NCBI RefSeq assembly: GCF_018691265.1
Contig: NW_024881313.1
Span: forward strand, 2,286,501 to 2,350,500
Direction: 5' to 3'
DNA: 64,000 bases
Source of the DNA: Tyto alba
Taxonomy: Eukaryota > Chordata > Aves > Strigiformes > Tytonidae
How positions within the stretch are numbered: the first letter of the stretch is position 1; every line of letters starts with the position of its first letter. This document shows positions 63,012 to 64,000 of this stretch, piece by piece. The notes below the pieces were generated by a model. The model was given only the letters and a program-made list of their open reading frames with translations, was not told the DNA's origin and did no database searches. The translations under genes were made by a program, and so were the position numbers.

Positions 63012-64000
63012 TGATACGAACACAAGGGCATTAGTAAATCTTGTATCTTTAATGTATTTCCTCAAAAAGTGTTGCCTTTTTAAAGAACTGTTCTGTTCAT
63101 GCTTAATCCTTCCGTTTTGCCCGCATCTCCTTTTTTATTTATTTTCTGAGTGTTTCCTGTCCAGTGTTTTCATCCTGCATTTACCATGTGGGACATGTAA
63201 GATGTTTGTCTGTAAGTAATGTTAGTTTATGGATCAGAAAAACAATTCTAATCAATATCTTCAGACACTATCAGTGCTTTACATCTTGAGAACATGCCTG
63301 ACCCCCTGGAAGCATTTCATTGTTGATATCTCTTCAGTTTGACTTTCATTTTATTTTGCAGATATTTTGTAACTCACCGTTAGTTGCTAGCTCTAATCCT
63401 TCTATCAACAATATAAATTTTGATTGACAATTTTACTTCTAGATGAAGTCAGATAATACTATACTTGGGGGGGAAAAAGTCTTCATATTGTGTTTTTAAT
63501 TCCACTGAACCCAGCAGAGTTAAATGTAGTTTGGATGCACAGGGAAGAATTAATGATTGGAAGATACAGAGTTGGTAAATTATTTATTCTGGCCCTGAGG
63601 AAGCTGAAAAGCTGAGTGAAAGACTAATAAATCATTTGTGGTAGTGCTGGTTGTCACTTCCAATTATTTTAGACGGTTTTGTGATAAACTGCAGCACCTG
63701 CTAGATATCCCTGCACCATCCCTTGATGCTTGCAGTGCAGCTTGTTCAGTCGATTATCAAAGGCAAATTTGTCTAAAGTTTCCTCAGGTTGGAAAGAGAA
63801 TTACTTTTCTCAGTCGCCCCCTCCCCCACATTTTAAGCTTCTTTTTCATTGCATGTATGAAATAGATAAAATCGATGATATGTGTAGGATTTTATTGACA
63901 TACTGTGCATTCAGGTCTGGTCGATTGAACCACTGAGGAGCAGGATGAAGGGTGACATGCCTGTGTGAGTGTAAACATACCCTTGAATGGCTGGCTTGCT
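58531..64000 (+). other. Intron-like non-coding sequence to window end
   Basis: No supported exon. A pyrimidine tract and AG at about 60,060 precede a 30-codon open stretch, but it ends in a stop with no donor. T-rich runs lie at 59,039-59,060 and near 59,927 and 62,254. No further CR1 is recognised. ORFs are short and without domains. Confidence 0.5.
62979..63010. repeat. 32-base poly-T tract
   Basis: An uninterrupted T run without an attached retrotransposon body. Confidence 0.95.

Noticed and set aside
1..64000. CRISPR arrays, operons, tRNA or rRNA genes
   Set aside because: No regularly spaced repeats, no tRNA-like box A/B with cloverleaf and no rRNA core sequences were seen. The window is vertebrate-type DNA.

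Overview
This is vertebrate nuclear DNA, most likely from a bird. The identifying evidence is several CR1 LINEs with avian-style 3' ends and ORF2 proteins, a fragment of an abundant avian LTR-like repeat, a low overall repeat load, long homopolymer runs, and one sharply bounded CpG island in AT-rich surroundings. There are no bacterial-style genes, operons, CRISPR arrays or recognisable tRNA/rRNA genes. Nearly all ORFs above 60 codons are chance open frames.

Layout. Positions 1-20 kb are AT-rich, non-coding sequence upstream of the CpG island. They hold a badly decayed LINE of the L1/Tx1 type (about 8.5-9.95 kb), a CR1 fragment (12.1-12.9 kb), an almost perfectly palindromic MITE with Harbinger-like ends (15.96-16.15 kb), and a few stretches whose texture resembles conserved non-coding elements. 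A CpG island spans about 20.1-21.45 kb. It contains a purine-rich GGGA/GGAA tract and a good splice donor at 21,158/21,159, and is best read as the promoter and first exon of a gene transcribed rightward, which I cannot name. From 21.5 kb to the end I find no convincing long coding exon. In the few 60-base lines I counted by hand, the + strand here mostly has more T than A and more G than C, as expected for a long intron of a + strand gene.

Inside this presumed intron are: an avian LTR-like scrap (31.28 kb); a frameshifted, coding-like relic ending in a 21-base A tail (31.57-32.02 kb); two pairs of short direct repeats (38.8/40.3 kb and 42.07/42.24 kb); a 62-base candidate exon with strong splice sites (46,983-47,044); and a nested CR1 insertion (55.9-58.5 kb), where a younger, internally deleted CR1 carrying an ORF1 esterase segment sits inside an older CR1.

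I see no new multi-gene system. The observations most worth checking are the L1-type relic (L1 is nearly absent from bird genomes), the possible retrocopy at 31.6 kb, the candidate exon at 47 kb and the nested CR1. All identities rest on reading translations and repeat consensus patterns by eye, without database searches.
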